NCBI GenBank assembly: GCA_902702965.1
Contig: CACRXP010000382.1
Span: 436,995 to 500,994, forward strand
DNA length: 64,000 bases
Source of the DNA: Spirometra erinaceieuropaei
Taxonomy: Eukaryota > Platyhelminthes > Cestoda > Diphyllobothriidea > Diphyllobothriidae
Direction: 5' to 3'
Below are positions 41,401 to 55,849 of this stretch, piece after piece. The notes beneath the pieces are model-generated. The model was not told where the DNA came from. It made no database searches and saw only the letters and a list, made by a program, of their open reading frames with translations. Every line of letters begins with the position of its first letter. Position 1 is the first letter of the stretch. Made by a program: the position numbers and the translations under genes.

Positions 41401-44400
41401 AGTGCTCAGCGGCAAACGGGCAACTAACTTGAAGTCTACGTACATAGCATACTATTGGTGGAAATTCAAATTACGAGGGGACTAAGCATAAGCGTTGCAT
41501 AATATCTTCTTATGTCACCTCCAATTGCATTTTGCACCTATCTTCTTCCATACGTAACGCAATTAACGGTCTGTTTTGTGCTTGTTGTTAATATCATGGT
41601 GTTTTAAAAAATATTAACACCAAGCAAGTCAGTATTGTACTCTCCAGCAGTTTCTTTTTTATTTTTACTGAAAATAATTTCTAGTTTAGTTTTGTGATTT
41701 GTTGGATTCATCTTGAACTGTTTCGGAGTCATCCAACTGGATGTAAATGTTTGCAAGTTTCCTAATTTCCACCTGTTTTCGTATGATACTTACTAGATCT
41801 CTCGAAAAGCAAACTCTTTTCGGAGAAATACTTGTCTGTTTATTCAATTAGCATTCATAGTAGATTAAACGAATTCAGGCTTTTTAAAGTTGCCGCGTGC
41901 GAAAGGCATTTCGAACATGCTTTGTATAAAAAATCGTGTCTATTTTAAACTGCGAAAATGACAAGCAGCGCTCTCGAAACTGCGCGCAGCATAGTCTGGC
42001 TGAGTCCTATTCGTATAACTCCACGTGGCCCTATAGATATACATCTTGGTCCGCACTGTCTATTACCATATGACAAAGTGATTTTGCATTTTCAGTGGAC
42101 AACATTGGTAAACCGGATGAGTGTTAACTTTTAAACCATCATACGACGGTTTGGAAAGGCGCCTTTATCGAATATTTTAGAAATGTAGGAAATTTGGGCG
42201 ATAGAACGCCGCTCGGCGTTAGGCAGGCTACCGACCACAAAAAGTAATTAAAGACAAGACAGTTGTTTGAGACTTTTGTTATACCTACAAACGCATGGTT
42301 GTAATGGTTAAGGAGAAAGGACTGTACGTAAAAATTAGAAATTTGAAGAAAATTTTTGCTTCAAAACCTCATTGCAATCCATGCAGTTATAAAGAGCCAA
42401 CCCTACTTTTCGCACATGCACTGCACAGGTGAGTATGTGTTCTGTAAACACGTGTATATATCTTAAGGCGTTTGAAGCACGCGCAGATAATTTCATACTT
42501 ATTAACATGATCGCATATAATATGAGAGCACTTATCTAAGCAGTGTTTGCCAAGTTCGAGAAGACGTGAATATGTCTATGTTGGTACGCTCAATCATTCC
42601 TCTCCCTCTAGGCTTCAGGTAACTACACGAAAGCGACACTGTTCATTTGTGTGTGGGGATTTAAGAGAAAGCTCACTTTTCCAAAATCTCCGAACCAGGC
42701 ACTTTGGTCTTAGTCTTGTTAGTGGAGTCTGAAAGAGAGATGAGGGAGGAAAACGAGGTGTACGCTGAGAAACTTCTCCTAGATTTATGGACTACCATTA
42801 CCATTCTTGAGTCGTTGTAAGCAAGAGGCAAACCATCCGGATCCCTATTCGGCAGTAATCCTTGTAAAATTTATGCAAATGGGGCTTACTCCCAAAACCA
42901 TATATATTCCTGAGTGACGCGTATGGGAATTCTTAGAATGGAAACTAAAGTGACGGTCTTGACGCGTTGCATCTTATGCAGTGGAAGGACGATAATACGG
43001 TGACGGCCATACCCTTTCGTCTCGCAGTAAAATGGTTCAGATTCAGAAGGTCTGCAAGAGGGAATTATGGGGAAGATAGAGTTAGAAATTGTTATATCCA
43101 GTATGCTAGCAGATCGTTTAGTTTAATTTCCATTTACCCAACACGAGTAGAAAGCCACAAGCTGAGAAGAAATACCTGCTCTTTCGAGTTATTGTACTGG
43201 TTTTGAAGTCCATCCTCGGGGAAATGCATGAAGCAATAAAGTAAAATGATGAGCCGTGAAACCGACCAATCACACAGAAACATATTTAAATATGAAGACA
43301 GACACAAGAAATGGTTCCCAAGCACGCAATAATAACTTGTCCTTCCAAATGCTCACTTCTTATTTGGCATCTTTACCTGAAAACGCTGACTGATATCAAC
43401 CTTTGCGTGGATTCGTGCCCCTATTGATGGCCGCAACCTATCACACGTGATCTCTGATGGCAACGAACTTCCAAACCACTTTAAGAGACCTTTCTCGATG
43501 GAACTTCTTTGCATCAAGTACAGTCATACGCTTTAGAATATTGTTTTAAACACGGTCATTCAAGCACTGTAAAGCGATTCTCGCATTATGATTACAAGCG
43601 CTTTCAGACCTCAGGAGATATTGTTTGGCCTTTACTTTGTCTACACGTTCTGAATTTTGTCAAGACCGGGTAATTTGACTGGGCTGTGAAGACTTTAGCC
43701 TTTACCTAGATATTTACTATGGCTGTCCGACGTTCTGCTGCCTTTTATCCCATTTGCCTATCCCCTGTGTCATGGTAATTGGCAACAAAGTCATATATTA
43801 TGATACATGCTTTTTGTAATGCCGTATGTATCTTCTTCTGCATGATTTATCACTAGTGTTAACTAATATTTTGACCCAGACTGTCTGTTTTTCTTGTCGG
43901 CGGTCCGACGACAACTTTGTTTCCCGCATGTCTGAAGCATTTGTAATGACACAAGGTGATGGATAATCTCGCCGTCCACAGTTAAATGCAAATGTCACTG
44001 GAGACGTCGTGTTTTCAATGTTTACAAGATCCAGAGGCTAAAACTAATTTTATTTCCCCTGCTGAATTTTATCTTAAACGGCAATCTAGATTGTCAAAAA
44101 AAGAAATCATCTCATTCGTCTCGTTAATTTTTTTATCGAAGAATGGAGGATATTCAATTTTATGCTATCCTGATATTTCAAACAAATCTAAGCCACGATT
44201 CGTAATGCCTACACACCCGAACGAATCTTTCTAAAAGTCAAAAAAATAGTCGAATAGCAACACCTGATATGACACGAAATTACAAGTATTTCTGCAGAAA
44301 GACAACAAAAGTTTTATCAAATTTTGACTTAATCTCCCAAAATGAAAAATAGTATGCATCAAGCTTGCTCAATTCTTCCGGCGTCTCAAAAGGTAAGATG

Positions 44401-46539
44401 ATCTAGGAGAACAGTCGGGCCCTTATTTCTCTGAAATAATTCAATTTTTGCGTACATTACTTTTCTTAGCTAAATTGGGACTTTTCATTAAGACATGCTG
44501 TCCATAAGAGCACTTTCAGGCGAACATACTTTATTTACCTTAATACGTTTATGAGCCTAAATATTCATGATGAGCTTTTTAGCTCAATATTCGGGAAACA
44601 CCCTTACCAATTTCGAACTCTTTATCACATATTCCCACAAGAGTGTTCAAGTTCAATGAGTTCTATTGTGGATTTTTGCCTGATTAAAATGCATCATACC
44701 AAGTGAATATGCCAGCTTTCCATGCCACCAACTAAATCAACGCCTTCGGTTGCAGTTACCTTTAACAAAGGCTTCCAAAATGGGGGCTATCACGTTATCC
44801 TATCTGCGTTGATGGTTTAGGCGCCTTGTGGCAAAAGTTAATAGTATCCGATGTTCATCCTACGGAATGGTCCATGAGGTTTTTCTAATATTTCTGTTAC
44901 CTTGGTATAACAAAACACAGAAAATTCAAAATATTTGCGCTTGTAATTAACTGGAAGAGTTATTCGATGATTTACTTGAAAAACATAATCTTGAACTGGA
45001 AACGTTTATTTAGAAGATTTTATTAGCAGATTACCAGGGATTTTTAGGTGCATTGGACATATCTAAGGGCCCATTGTCAAGGGCTCGTCTGTATAATTCT
45101 TCATTTCCTCTCCCAAGGATTATCATTTGCTAGTAAAAACCTGAGCTGTCATCCCCCAGTTTACGGTTATCAGTTTATTTGTGTAGACTATAATCTGGCA
45201 AAATACGCCACGGGGTACAGTCAGCAGAAAAGCTAAGACGTGGAGTGGTTATAAAAGTTTAATGGCTTAATGATGCAAAGTTTCGCGGAACTCGTTTACC
45301 CTCTTGGCCTAAAAGGTTTCTCCATACAGAGTATTAAGGCAAATTCCTGTACAAACCACAGCTTCTGCTCGGTTTCGCGCTCTTAATTTGTTGCTCTGGG
45401 TTGAGGTTCAGGATGCAAGCTCAAGCTTCTATGCAAATTTATCTCGTAGCAATCACACAAAGGATGCTTTCTGATGATTTGGCGCATAACGGAAAAAAGC
45501 ATTCAAAAACCCTTTTGCTTATAATTTTTTCATGTTAATTGGACAGATGTGAAAAGACCGTGGGAAAAAGCCATGGATGAGGTCCTTTGCAATTCCCTTT
45601 AAACATTTTTAATATTTTTTTCTGTTTCATTGCAGATAAGACGCAAGATGCAGATGCCCTACGCGAGGTGTCTTTTGGAGATTTGAAACTAAGAATCAGT
45701 ATGCCGATAGTTAACGCATGACTCACTTCGCCCACTCAAGGGCGTGCCCAATAATTATTGGCGATAAAAATATTATGAAACTTTTAGCCGCAAACATACC
45801 GACGCCTATTTTCCTGTTTTCAGTGTCGAACTAGGTGTTCTTGCTCAAGCACTCATTACTGAAAATTCAGCTACTAATTCCAGTGGTGGCGTAGACCTCT
45901 AAGACATTACGACACTTCAGTTATCTTTCTGAGAGTATATCGCCATTTTCATCTCCATCATTGTACTTCTTAAACCAACGGCTTTTGATAAGTCCGGGAA
46001 GTTAGCAAAACGATGCCAGCGAAAGTGTTCGTAATTGCAGGCTTTTCACTTAAATAAACGCTTGAGCTGATAGCGTGTTCATTATCACAAATCTGGGAGC
46101 TGTCCACAGATAAACTGGGGGAATATCTATCTTGACTGCAGAAAGTAAAAGAAGAAACAAAAAACTTGAATGGCTTCGGGAGATTCTGAGTTTTCTCGTT
46201 CCCTGTCGAACGAGGAAGTTGAACATATCAGGATGCGTTAAACTGGGCAGAACTATTGCAAGGGTTCTCCAAAAATTATGATGAGCAGGAAAATGGCAAA
46301 TCAAGAAACAACTGTGCTTCGCAAACGCTCTGTGCAAACTATTATCAAAGATAAGCATACCTACAGTAGGTAACTCGACAAGTCCAAACCCCTACGAAAA
46401 GATTCAGATGGCTGATTGGGGAGCATATTCTTGCCTTTAATAAATTCCCGTCGGCCTAGTACAAGTAAAACATGTTTCTTTTTCTACACACTTAGGGCTC
46501 GAGAATATGCGGGAATGGGGTTAAAAGAGACAGTGAGGG
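38475..46539. other. No recognised gene over about 8 kb
   Basis: AT-rich DNA with scattered ORFs of 60-102 codons (for example 39274-39525 plus, 40267-40636 minus, 43986-44234 plus, 46050-46358 minus). None has a domain I recognise or a convincing acceptor-donor pair. Confidence 0.4.
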
Positions 46540-47290
46540 TTATGAAGAGCTGCGCCATAGGGAAGGAAAAGGGCGTCAAGGACTGTGTGCAGTTAACCGA
46601 AAAATGTACGGAGTTGTTATGTGCTCGTCTCTTGGGCTTCTCTTAGCCGATATCTTCATGGGCAAGCTGGACAAATCTTAACGAAGTATTCAGGTTAATT
46701 AAATAAGTCATAACGGTTGCTGCGTTGATGGCGCCCTCGTAATTGTCCAACAGACATCAGCATGGCCTACCGCTTAGATGTCCGATTCAGACATATCCTT
46801 CGATGGGGTTTGCAATGAGGAAGGGAATGGCAAGTTCGTTCCGGTTCTTAGACAACCTCCTAAGCGGAAACCTTGATGGCAGTGCTCAGAAGAACGCCTA
46901 TCGGAAAAAACTTCATCAGGACAAATATAGGAATTTCAGCAGCTACGTATTTCTTCAATAAAGGCGTCGGTCGGTCCATTGTTTGATTTAAAGGACTAGA
47001 AAAATATGTTCAGCAGAGAGCATCGCCGAAGAATTTAGAGAGGTCCAGGATCTACTTCGTGGAAACGGGCATCCTGAGGGATTTACAGCGAAAAGTTCTG
47101 TCGAAGGACCAGTGAAACCAACCATGAGGGCGACAGAAAAAAACTCCGTTCTGTAAAGGCCTACTTCCATGGGACGCGTGGAATGAACTCCTATGTAGAC
47201 GCCTTGACCAAGCTGGCACACAAACCTTCGCAGTAGCAAACGTTCGTGTATTTTTCTCGACAAGGGTAAAGTATATGACCAGGGTCAGAA
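46540..47290 (+). mobile_element. Penelope-like retroelement fragment PLE-2
   Basis: The phrase LLGFSLADIFMGKLDKS-like (frame near 46625-46680, read as LGLLLADIFMGKLDKS) matches the Penelope RT block just before the catalytic box. A degraded VDG follows near 46724-46740. Near 46990-47110 the frame reads ESIAEEFREVQDLLRGNGHP then EGFTAKSS, the block between RT and GIY-YIG. Stops are frequent. The first RT blocks are absent. Confidence 0.6.
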
Positions 47291-47697
47291 AAGGGCAACC
47301 TCTGAAACTTTTCTTACGGGAATGTTGGTAATGGGATTTATGCGGGTATGGCCTCATAACAGCATAATGGGGTCGCCTTAAAATGAAACTACTCGAAGTA
47401 GCTCCGCATCTGGTAGAGCACTATGGGCCTGCGTGTGCAAAGGACAGTACCGTCTTTGATTTAGGCTGAACATGTCAAGCCTAAAGAAGGCATTGGAGAA
47501 CCTTCTATCTTGAAAACGTAAAGGAGTAGGTCGTGTCGTAATGTTCTCCTTTGGGTACTCAGATATGACGGTGAGTTAGGCGGAGGGAATTTGCACAGGA
47601 AGACGTCTTTTGCAACCCCTCAACTGCGGACAAATATTTTGCCTTTTACTGGAGAATTACATGTAGAAGGTACAGAACAATGATCCTTTAAAGATTT

Positions 47698-48230
47698 TTG
47701 CAACACCGAGTCCTCGGCGCGGGTAAGTTAAAAAATGTCATCCTGCCGGGGTTTGAGCTGTCAAAGAGCGTAACTGGATTCCGACCAAAAACTCAACCGA
47801 ACAACGTCTACATAGATAAATATGGTAGGCAGTTTATGGTAGCAACCCCACCCCAGTCATATACTTCATCCTTACCCCTTTCTCAATCAATCATATTTTA
47901 TACGGAGAAAGAGAGCATAGCTCGTCCGCTCAGACTACCTCCATGCCCATTTATTCCTTTTCTTTCTCCTGTAGAACAGTTTTATACTGACTACCAAAAC
48001 TGCATAAAAACGCAAAAACCGGAAGTAACGTTTCGACCAACCTTTTCCGTAAGGAGTTTACCCCAGCATAAACTGGCCCAGTGGTTAGTCCGACGCATTG
48101 AACCACTGAGGTGCAGCTTTGCCGTTAACACTATTATTAGTAGAAGACGTGGACGATCTAAGTTTACCAAATTAGTACATTATATTGCTTGATATACAGC
48201 TCCTGTTCATAAAAGTGTCGCTGAATGAAT
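47698..48230 (+). mobile_element. Penelope-like relic PLE-3, 5' part
   Basis: An uninterrupted 164-codon frame ending at 48192. Its last third matches the N-terminal RT region of Penelope-like elements: NCIKTQKPEVTFRPTFSVRS, then LPQHKLAQWLVRRIEPLR. The earlier residues are not recognised. The frame is cut off before the RT palm motifs; homology resumes at about 48737 after an unrelated insertion. Confidence 0.75.
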
Positions 48231-48249
48231 ACTCTGCTGTAATTTGGGA

Positions 48250-48725
48250 TCACGTGACCGAAACACTTTAGTGACAGGACAATTGTGCCTGCTATGACCG
48301 GATTAGCACCACGCAGCCTGGTGTGCGCCGGCAGTTTTATGGTACCTGATTACCTGCCGGTAGATGTGCTTAAGCTCCCGCTGGGTATGCAGGTCGTGAG
48401 CATGGCTGCTCAGTCATCCGCCCCCTGCTCCTGCTGACCCGTTGTGGTTCTGTTATTGTTGGTTACAATCCCGATTAAATGCTAGTTGTGGACCGGGGAG
48501 TGTGGTGGCAAGTTTTGGTGCGGATCAGTCGTACCAGCCACCTGCACCCACTCTCACCTCCGGTCTTCTTGACCACCGGGCCAGGTGGGGAGGAGGGAGT
48601 GTGGCAGATGCTGCGCAAGTCTACACTCACTATAAAATAATTCACTTCCAAGTCACCGTGCCTGCCTCACCTTCCTGTGGAGCACACGGCGGACATCGTC
48701 ATGCACTACGGTCGAGCTACCAAAT
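48250..48725 (+). repeat. Solo 3' tail of the zinc-finger non-LTR element inserted in PLE-3
   Basis: From about 48442 to 48720 the sequence aligns with plus-strand 63270-63560: GTGGACCGGGGAGTGTGGTGG, CTCCGGTCTTCTTGACC, GGAGGAGGGAGTGTGGCAGA, CACTATAAAA (48628-48637), AAGTCACCGTGCCTGCC, ACACGGCGGACATCGTC. Bases 48250-48440 are foreign to the PLE but do not align clearly to the tail. As a 3' fragment without coding sequence it looks like a severely 5'-truncated insertion. Confidence 0.8.
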
Positions 48726-48734
48726 GCATGCGAT

Positions 48735-49540
48735 TTTTTTCAATGGGTAGTTATATTGACGGATCGATTGTATAGCTGTGGGCTGTCTATTAGCGCCAGT
48801 CCCATCGGATATCTCCAAGTCAAACCACGGGCGAAAATTAACCCAAAACTTACATCTAACCTCATTCTGTAGACGATATGGGAATGAAACTTTTTTCCTT
48901 GTCAACAACCCCTAGAGACGGGAAATTACTACTCAAGACTGTGAACGAGGTGCATACAAAAAAATTAAATTTACGATTGAGCATAAGAGAAACGACTCGC
49001 TGCCTTTCTTAGACGTTCTTGCTCTTAGTCCGGCAGATCACTTCATTCAGATATCCGTCTACCGAGCGACCAGCTGGAAAGGATAGAACATGTAATTTCT
49101 CAGTTTCGTCATAATCAGTGAAAAATATAATTGGTTTCGTGCCTGTTTAATAGAACAACTATAATCTATTTCTCACGTATGATCGATTATGAAGACAGTT
49201 TCATGAGGGAAGTTCTTCGTGGGGGCGGTTATCCGGGGAAATTCACCGATAAGTGTCATCATCGCGGGCAAGAAAATCCAGCAGAAATGTTCTTGTCAGA
49301 AACCGTCGTAATAAAGCGACGGTTTCGGTGTTCGACTGAATGGACAGACGTCGCCCCCAAATTGTTGTTTACAAGCATTACGACGAATACTCCAGTTAGA
49401 TCAATTAAAGATATCTTGCCTATGTACGCGACATCAAACTGTATCCATGAAATTACATGTAACCACGAAATGGGTGCTGCGGTCGGAAGACGAGGTGACC
49501 ATGAGTTCGATTACGAAGCACTCTTTGAACGCTGATCATC
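48735..49540 (+). mobile_element. Penelope-like relic PLE-3, 3' part
   Basis: Homology resumes at 48737 with a degraded FNG-LY-RIDCIAVG (family FNGQxYRQIDGVAMGSP), then PVPSDISKSN. The catalytic box survives as SVDDMG (GTAGACGAT at 48869-48877). FTIEHKRNDSLPFLDVLALS follows near 48970-49030. The frame 49131-49535 contains VLRGGGYPGKFTDKCHHRG and, near its end, NTPVRSIKDILPMYATSNCI HEITC, the block before the GIY-YIG nuclease. Clear GIY-YIG residues are not seen after it. Frameshifts and stops throughout. Confidence 0.78.
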
Positions 49541-52500
49541 ACGCGATGGGCTCAACGACTGCATTTAAATTTATACTCCGGGAGATGACCGGGCGCACCG
49601 TGTGCTTTACAGTAGCCGCTGCAATAGGGAAAAGAAAACGAGAATTGTGTAAGCATCTCGATCACGCGATGCGCCTCGCAGTGCGTGGCAAAGGTCGATG
49701 ACGAAAATTCCCATTCCATCTGCCGTCTCCTCACTTGCCCCACATGACTGGCTACATCTCTCCGCTCTGCAGTTTTAATCACACTTGACAAGTTTACGCT
49801 GTAACCTGAAACAGGTCACCTAGACTATTTTCCTCCTCTCTTCTCATGCCCATCCACATGTCAGATCAGCATCCCACGTTCTTATTAAATTAACATGTTT
49901 CTCAACTCTAGGTCGATCTATAATTGAACAGTTTGCCTTATCAACAGGCAGTGAGCGTACGTACTTGAATATCGAGTCGTGAAATTGTACGCGTTCATTG
50001 CATTCTGCATATTCAGTCGCCTTTGCCTTGTTGGAATTACTTTTATAATTAACAAACGATTTTTTTTAATTTCTGGACATTCGAAGAAGAAGACTGGTCG
50101 AGCTTCAGAACAGTCTGTTTATTGTTGAATTTTCGAAATCGTGCCGGAGTCCATCGTCAGAGATAGTAGCAACAACAGATAGAGTGCCGAATATAGGGCA
50201 TGGTAGCCAATCCTCGATCGATGTCGCAGGATCGGAAGTGACTGTGCGGGGCTCTGTTCTCCGGAGCCAGATCAGTAAATCAATTGAAGGAATTTAAGAT
50301 ATGGATTTTCATTTGGAAATACTGCAGCGATTTTCTGTTACTGAATTTGCAATCTCAAACACACCTTTGTGTTAGGTTCTCCTTTGCAGACAGTTAACCA
50401 TTTTCTCAGGCACAGCTGACATCCCATAATCGGCGCTTATAATTTCGCGTATTTCGCATCTGGATACTACCACAAGTTTTTCGACGGAGGATAATACAAA
50501 AGCCATGGCAGCACGAAAGTTCGAATTAGACATCTAGTGATCTTCCTTTATTACAGTTTCTAAGTAATGGTCCTTAACTTTTCCCACGATATTTCCATAC
50601 TATACGGCATGAATGAGACAGAGCTACTGACATGAATTTGTTATGATAAACTTCGGCACTCTGCAAATGCTATTGCATTAGCCTTTACTCTTCATTATCT
50701 TTACATCAATTTCGAATTTTCGCAAGCCTAAGTTGTCACAGAGTGAAGAACTATGTTATTTTTCTCAATATTCAAAATTCTAAAAGGTCAACAGCGAGGG
50801 CGGCTTTCTCAAAGGCTTCCGTGCATGGGATTAGTATATAGATCAAACCGTTACGTTCTCTGCTTTCACTTCCGAAACGGAGTTTCCAAATGCTTGTTGG
50901 CTAGCTCAGCTGAAGTATCCCTACAATTTCACTGCTCACTCACTCCACTGCATTCAACATTCCAGAACTTCAGAACAATAAACAATGGCATAATGTATAT
51001 GCTGACAGCTGCCATCAAAATGTAAACGGAGTGGACTGTGTATGAAATTTTCACTATCGGAAATAAAATGGCTGATCGTACGCCTCTGCACGTTCGTCAA
51101 TCGTGATTTATTCATGCTTAAATCGCTCTGTGAAAAACAGGATGATGCCGCGATAGCAAGGACCTATATGTTTATTAGGTGATACAGTGTCAAATGTGTC
51201 ACTGGCCGAGATAGAAGTTAGCCTGCTCAGACAAGAAGGCCGACAACGGTCAGGGATTGAACATAAACTGTTTGTTTAGACAATATAAAACAAATGACCG
51301 TTCACAAGAACGCCTTCCGGTGTGAGGCCGAAATTCGATATAAGCACGGTAGTCGATCTTCTTTTACCCTAGGCCTGCATACTATCAATAAAAGTAGCGA
51401 CTTTCGGAAAAAGAAGGCGCACGAGGAGAATCGTAGTGTGTTTTACGATCCAAAGAATTCGACTGAATTATAGAAAATGAAGAAATAATCAGGTTTCAAA
51501 AATATTTAAATGTGCTTCCCATTTGCCCGTAATTGTTTTACTTATCGGTCGGTTCTGCAAGTGTCAGCAAAAATTTAATGATATTCCGCATCTTATTCGC
51601 AAGCCGATTAACTCAGTCGGACCGAATGTAAAAGGAAAACCTCTAATCACATATGATTTTAGAACTATTTTTTAAATTGTATTTACTTCCGCATACTCTT
51701 TTGAAGAGTCGATTTGTGCGGAATGCCGAAAAATATTAAGGGTAATATAAATTCGCAAAATCAACAAATACACTCTCTGGGTCAGAATCTAACAACGGAA
51801 TAACTATCTGGGGCTCCAAAGTTTAGATATCTCACATATTACTAACAGGCTCTTGTTTCTTATTACAAATAAACAATATTTAACAACCAAAAGCTTTTTA
51901 TTTTACGCCAGAATGCATAATTTATGGACGTCAAGGGTAAAAATCCCTTTAACGACATTTCCGCTGAAGAATATATTCTGGCCACTCCTGAGTCGAGAAA
52001 AGTGGCTCAGGAAGGAACTGAATAGCAAGTAAAATTATTTTAAACTTCAAAAAGGGAAAAGGTAGCTAATGTTTCCTCATGCGTGCCCAACTGATTGACC
52101 TTTTGGAGGAGAAAAAATGCGTGGATACAGTTTGATATATGACCTAAAATATCATACGTAGGATGTTACTCCGTATCATTTAACAACGTTAAAAGTGATG
52201 AAGATGGAGACACGATCGTTGCGACAAGACCTTTGTTCGCCTGACGTTTCTGACTTTTGCTCGACCCTATCACGGACACGGGTAGATCCGCCGTCCGTGG
52301 TGCGTCTCAGAATGCTAGCATGAAGTTTACTGACCACCAGCGTGAATCATCTTAGACACCCCTCATCCATTATGTCATTTCAGAACCTGGTTCGGCTCAT
52401 GGTATAGAAAACTTTAGTGACACTTGCTGTCCTAGATGTGATCGTACATTTATTCTTGTCCAGCCTTCAGCTTTCTATCTACAAACGTATAAGAAACTCC

Positions 52501-55500
52501 GTCATTTTTTCTGGAATCCGCGCTGATTTTCTGATAAAAAATCTACGTCTATGTACAAATAGTAGTGAGTGGGTAGAACTCGGGAAACGAGTTTGACAGC
52601 AGTACCAAGAAGAAGGAAACCCAGGTGACTGTCGTAGATTTGCCGGTTTCCATTACGCCTGTGTGATTAAATATTTGTTGCACGTTCAACCTCTTGTGGA
52701 ATTCGTCTTTAACGCCATGCCTTCTTAAAAAAGAGTTTAGATTTTTATGTGTTCGCAGTCATCGTTCTTATAAATTAAAGCTGAATTCAAGTCCGTGCTC
52801 GCATCTTTTCATTAAAACATATACGGGATTGTCCTTATTATCTTTGGAAGGACGCAGGGATGATAAAGGTTATCATTAAGCTCCCCCAGAGGAAGTCGGT
52901 CGACGACTTCACCGTAGATTGCGGATTGGCTGTTGAGAATGCATCAAAAGTCTTTGGCCAAACTTTTTCGGCATTGCAGTTGCTCAGAAAGAAGTTCTAA
53001 AATGAGCAACAGCACAGTCCCAGTAGTTTGAAAGGCCTAAACAGATATGATAACCTTGAAGAACTTGTTCGATATTGTTGGTTATCTTTTCGTGTTCGAG
53101 ACAGTCCGTCGTGGTCGGCGACGGTAGTCGAATGATTCAGTTTTGTTTTTGGTCTTTTCCGTGGTCACGAAGATTCTTTAGGTTTATCTTTCTCGGATCT
53201 CATTTGCTGTGCATATAATCCATTATCCCCCTGCCGGTTCCTGTGGTTTTGATCTCTGGTACAGTGGACCTGATGATATGTCTAGACCGCTTCCATTTTG
53301 TGCTTAACCGTCCTTATCCTCTATGGCCTGGACGTGAGGGAAATTGGCATTTATTTTGTTTGGGAGTGTTGTCTGCATTTCAAGAGATCCACTGCTGTAG
53401 TTTGCAGTCTCGTCGACATCTTCTTCTACAGATTCAACCCCATAGTTGGATTTTCAATCTTAATCTCTAAGCAAATACGCTGCAGTCGATCCAGCGTTAG
53501 GTATCGCATTCTACGCTTGTCACTACCACCTTTACAACGCTTTTGCCGCCTGCTGACTTCCGGACTATCACTTGGCGAAACCACGGATTTTTCCTGAATT
53601 TATCTAAGATTTGAAGAAATGTATAGCACTGAAAAAAATCACCAATTTAAAGCTTACTTGTATAACGACAATGTGTATGAAAACTCATACAATGTGCAGT
53701 CCGCGAAAAAAAAACAACTAAACGACCCTTCCCTATGCAGATTCGAGTGCTGTGATCTAGCAAGTAAACGCAAACGTTAAAATAAGGATCCGAAATGGTA
53801 ATCGAGAGGTCGATCAGAAGCCGCAAAGCAGCCCCCCTCACTCAAAACGTGTTTTTTTGACGAGAGTAGCTTAAAAATGTGAAGTCAGAGGCATTAATGG
53901 AGGAAAACAAAGCAGAGCGCAATGGCCATCATTAGCCTATTTTCTGTCGTCCACCAGTCAAGCCGAAGCCTCTAATTTACCAGACCGGATTTTTTTATCC
54001 GCGTCAGTTAGTCAAGCAGCAGTTGAGTCACGCACTCCATCATTTGTCTCGGCAGGTATCGAGAGTAGTAAAAGTACCCTATGATTGGCCCTTGCCGGTT
54101 TATCCTGATTGCAGGACGAGATAAAGACTATTCCGTTTCCCTCGTCGCCACGTGACTGCCTCGGAAGCCTTTATACTGGAAATACAAGGCACCACTAATG
54201 AACATGTAGAAAATGGTCATTAATATGGCCATAGGAATGCATTGAATGTTTCGTAAGCGACTGTTGTCTTTTGGAAATAAAGCTGACCATTTCGTTTTTT
54301 TAGCTACGCGAACATGTCATTCTGTTCCAATAGCTAATAATTTCTCAGGGTTATAAAATTCTCCACTCAAGCAAGAATGCGGTTTAAAGAATATAAACGG
54401 ATAGAACGCAATTTCGAAAAATGAAGAGCGCATTCACGGACCCTCATACGTACTCAAAATGACTTTCAGATGATGCCTCACATTTTCTCGCTAGAGCAAA
54501 TTTTGATTCTGGGATAATTTTAAGGGCGAAGTCTTATCCGAAAAAATGTCCATTAACTACCGATAATATTTAAACGGATATAAATCCTCCTCAATGTCCA
54601 CAAAAACTCAACAATGAGCAGAACTTGTTAGTGTATAAAATTTTACCTCATTATTCAAATCGTTAAACGTGACCCGCACTGAAAAGAAATATTCGGTTGA
54701 AAACGGATGCGACTCTGAAACCTCAGCGTTCTTCAGAATAGTCCTGTGCATCAGCCAACACATTTGTTTATAAAATCGTGTGTCCTATTCGGTGTTCACG
54801 AGCTCGTACTTGACGCAGTTCGAACGGTGTGATCAAAAAGGCAGTGATGCTTGCAAGAGAACAAAGGATGCCGCAAGTTGCCTAACTGCGCTTGGCATTC
54901 GTGCACAGTACTTTTGCAAAGGAATTGAAGATCCCGATATACGCTTTGTTCTGAAACGGAAATAATGCACGCTGTCAAGTGCTCCAAAAAGTTTGAGCAA
55001 AGTTGCAACTTCCTACTTCAGATTCTGTTGGATGATTCTTGACATTCTATTTTGGCCCGGGTAAGGCGAAAGGCGACGGCAAATAATAAGCCTTACACTT
55101 GGTTCAAACCTAGACAACTTTACATGAAGCCGACTTGTGATTTATATCAAGATGCGATTTTCACAAACAGAAATGGAACCAAAAGATCAGAAGGAAAGGT
55201 CTTGCAGAGGCTTGTAAATGCGGTCGTTGAAACTGCAATGAGTTTCTACTGCAGTGAGTGAAATTGGTTCTATTAAATTTGTATAAAGAGCTCTTGCGTG
55301 CAGAACTATATAGCAGTTGCTAACGGCGATCTATAGCACGCGAAATGCCTCATAAGACATGCCTTAATTCACGCAAAATCCCCAATTGTTCCTCAGTTGA
55401 CAGAATGCATCGATCAAAACACTCACCTAACTAAAGAACCCTGGTAGTTAATGAGAAAAACAGAAATATTGACAGTAAGATTATTTTAGTTCGAACAAAA

Positions 55501-55849
55501 CATTTGCTTAAGAAAAGCTAAAATCACAAAAAGTACGGAGTGTCCAGTCGAATGAGTGAGTATGGTTTGTTGAAATGCATGGTGCACGTCCGTGCAACGA
55601 AGTAAATAACTAAAAGTGCAATCGTCGCTGGCGACAATATCTACTACTTGCCATTTGGAGTGAGCGCAGGAATGGTGACTTTCGCGTGAACTATTTTAAA
55701 GTGATAACACGCATGCATAGTATCCGCTAATCTCTTTCTCCCCTCACCGCCAAATCTCCTTATCAGAAGGGAGTCAAGAAACCCGGTAGCGGGATCGGAC
55801 ACAGTGACGGACAAAGTCAAACAGGCCGTCTGCGTGTGCCACGTCCCAT
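49541..55849. other. No recognised gene over about 6.3 kb
   Basis: Short ORFs only (for example 50753-51025 plus, 53298-53597 plus, 54780-54965 plus, 55052-55261 plus), none assignable. The stretch 50090-50270 and the zone 52200-52560 look like old repeat sequence (higher complexity, GC-shifted) but I cannot name a family. Confidence 0.4.
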
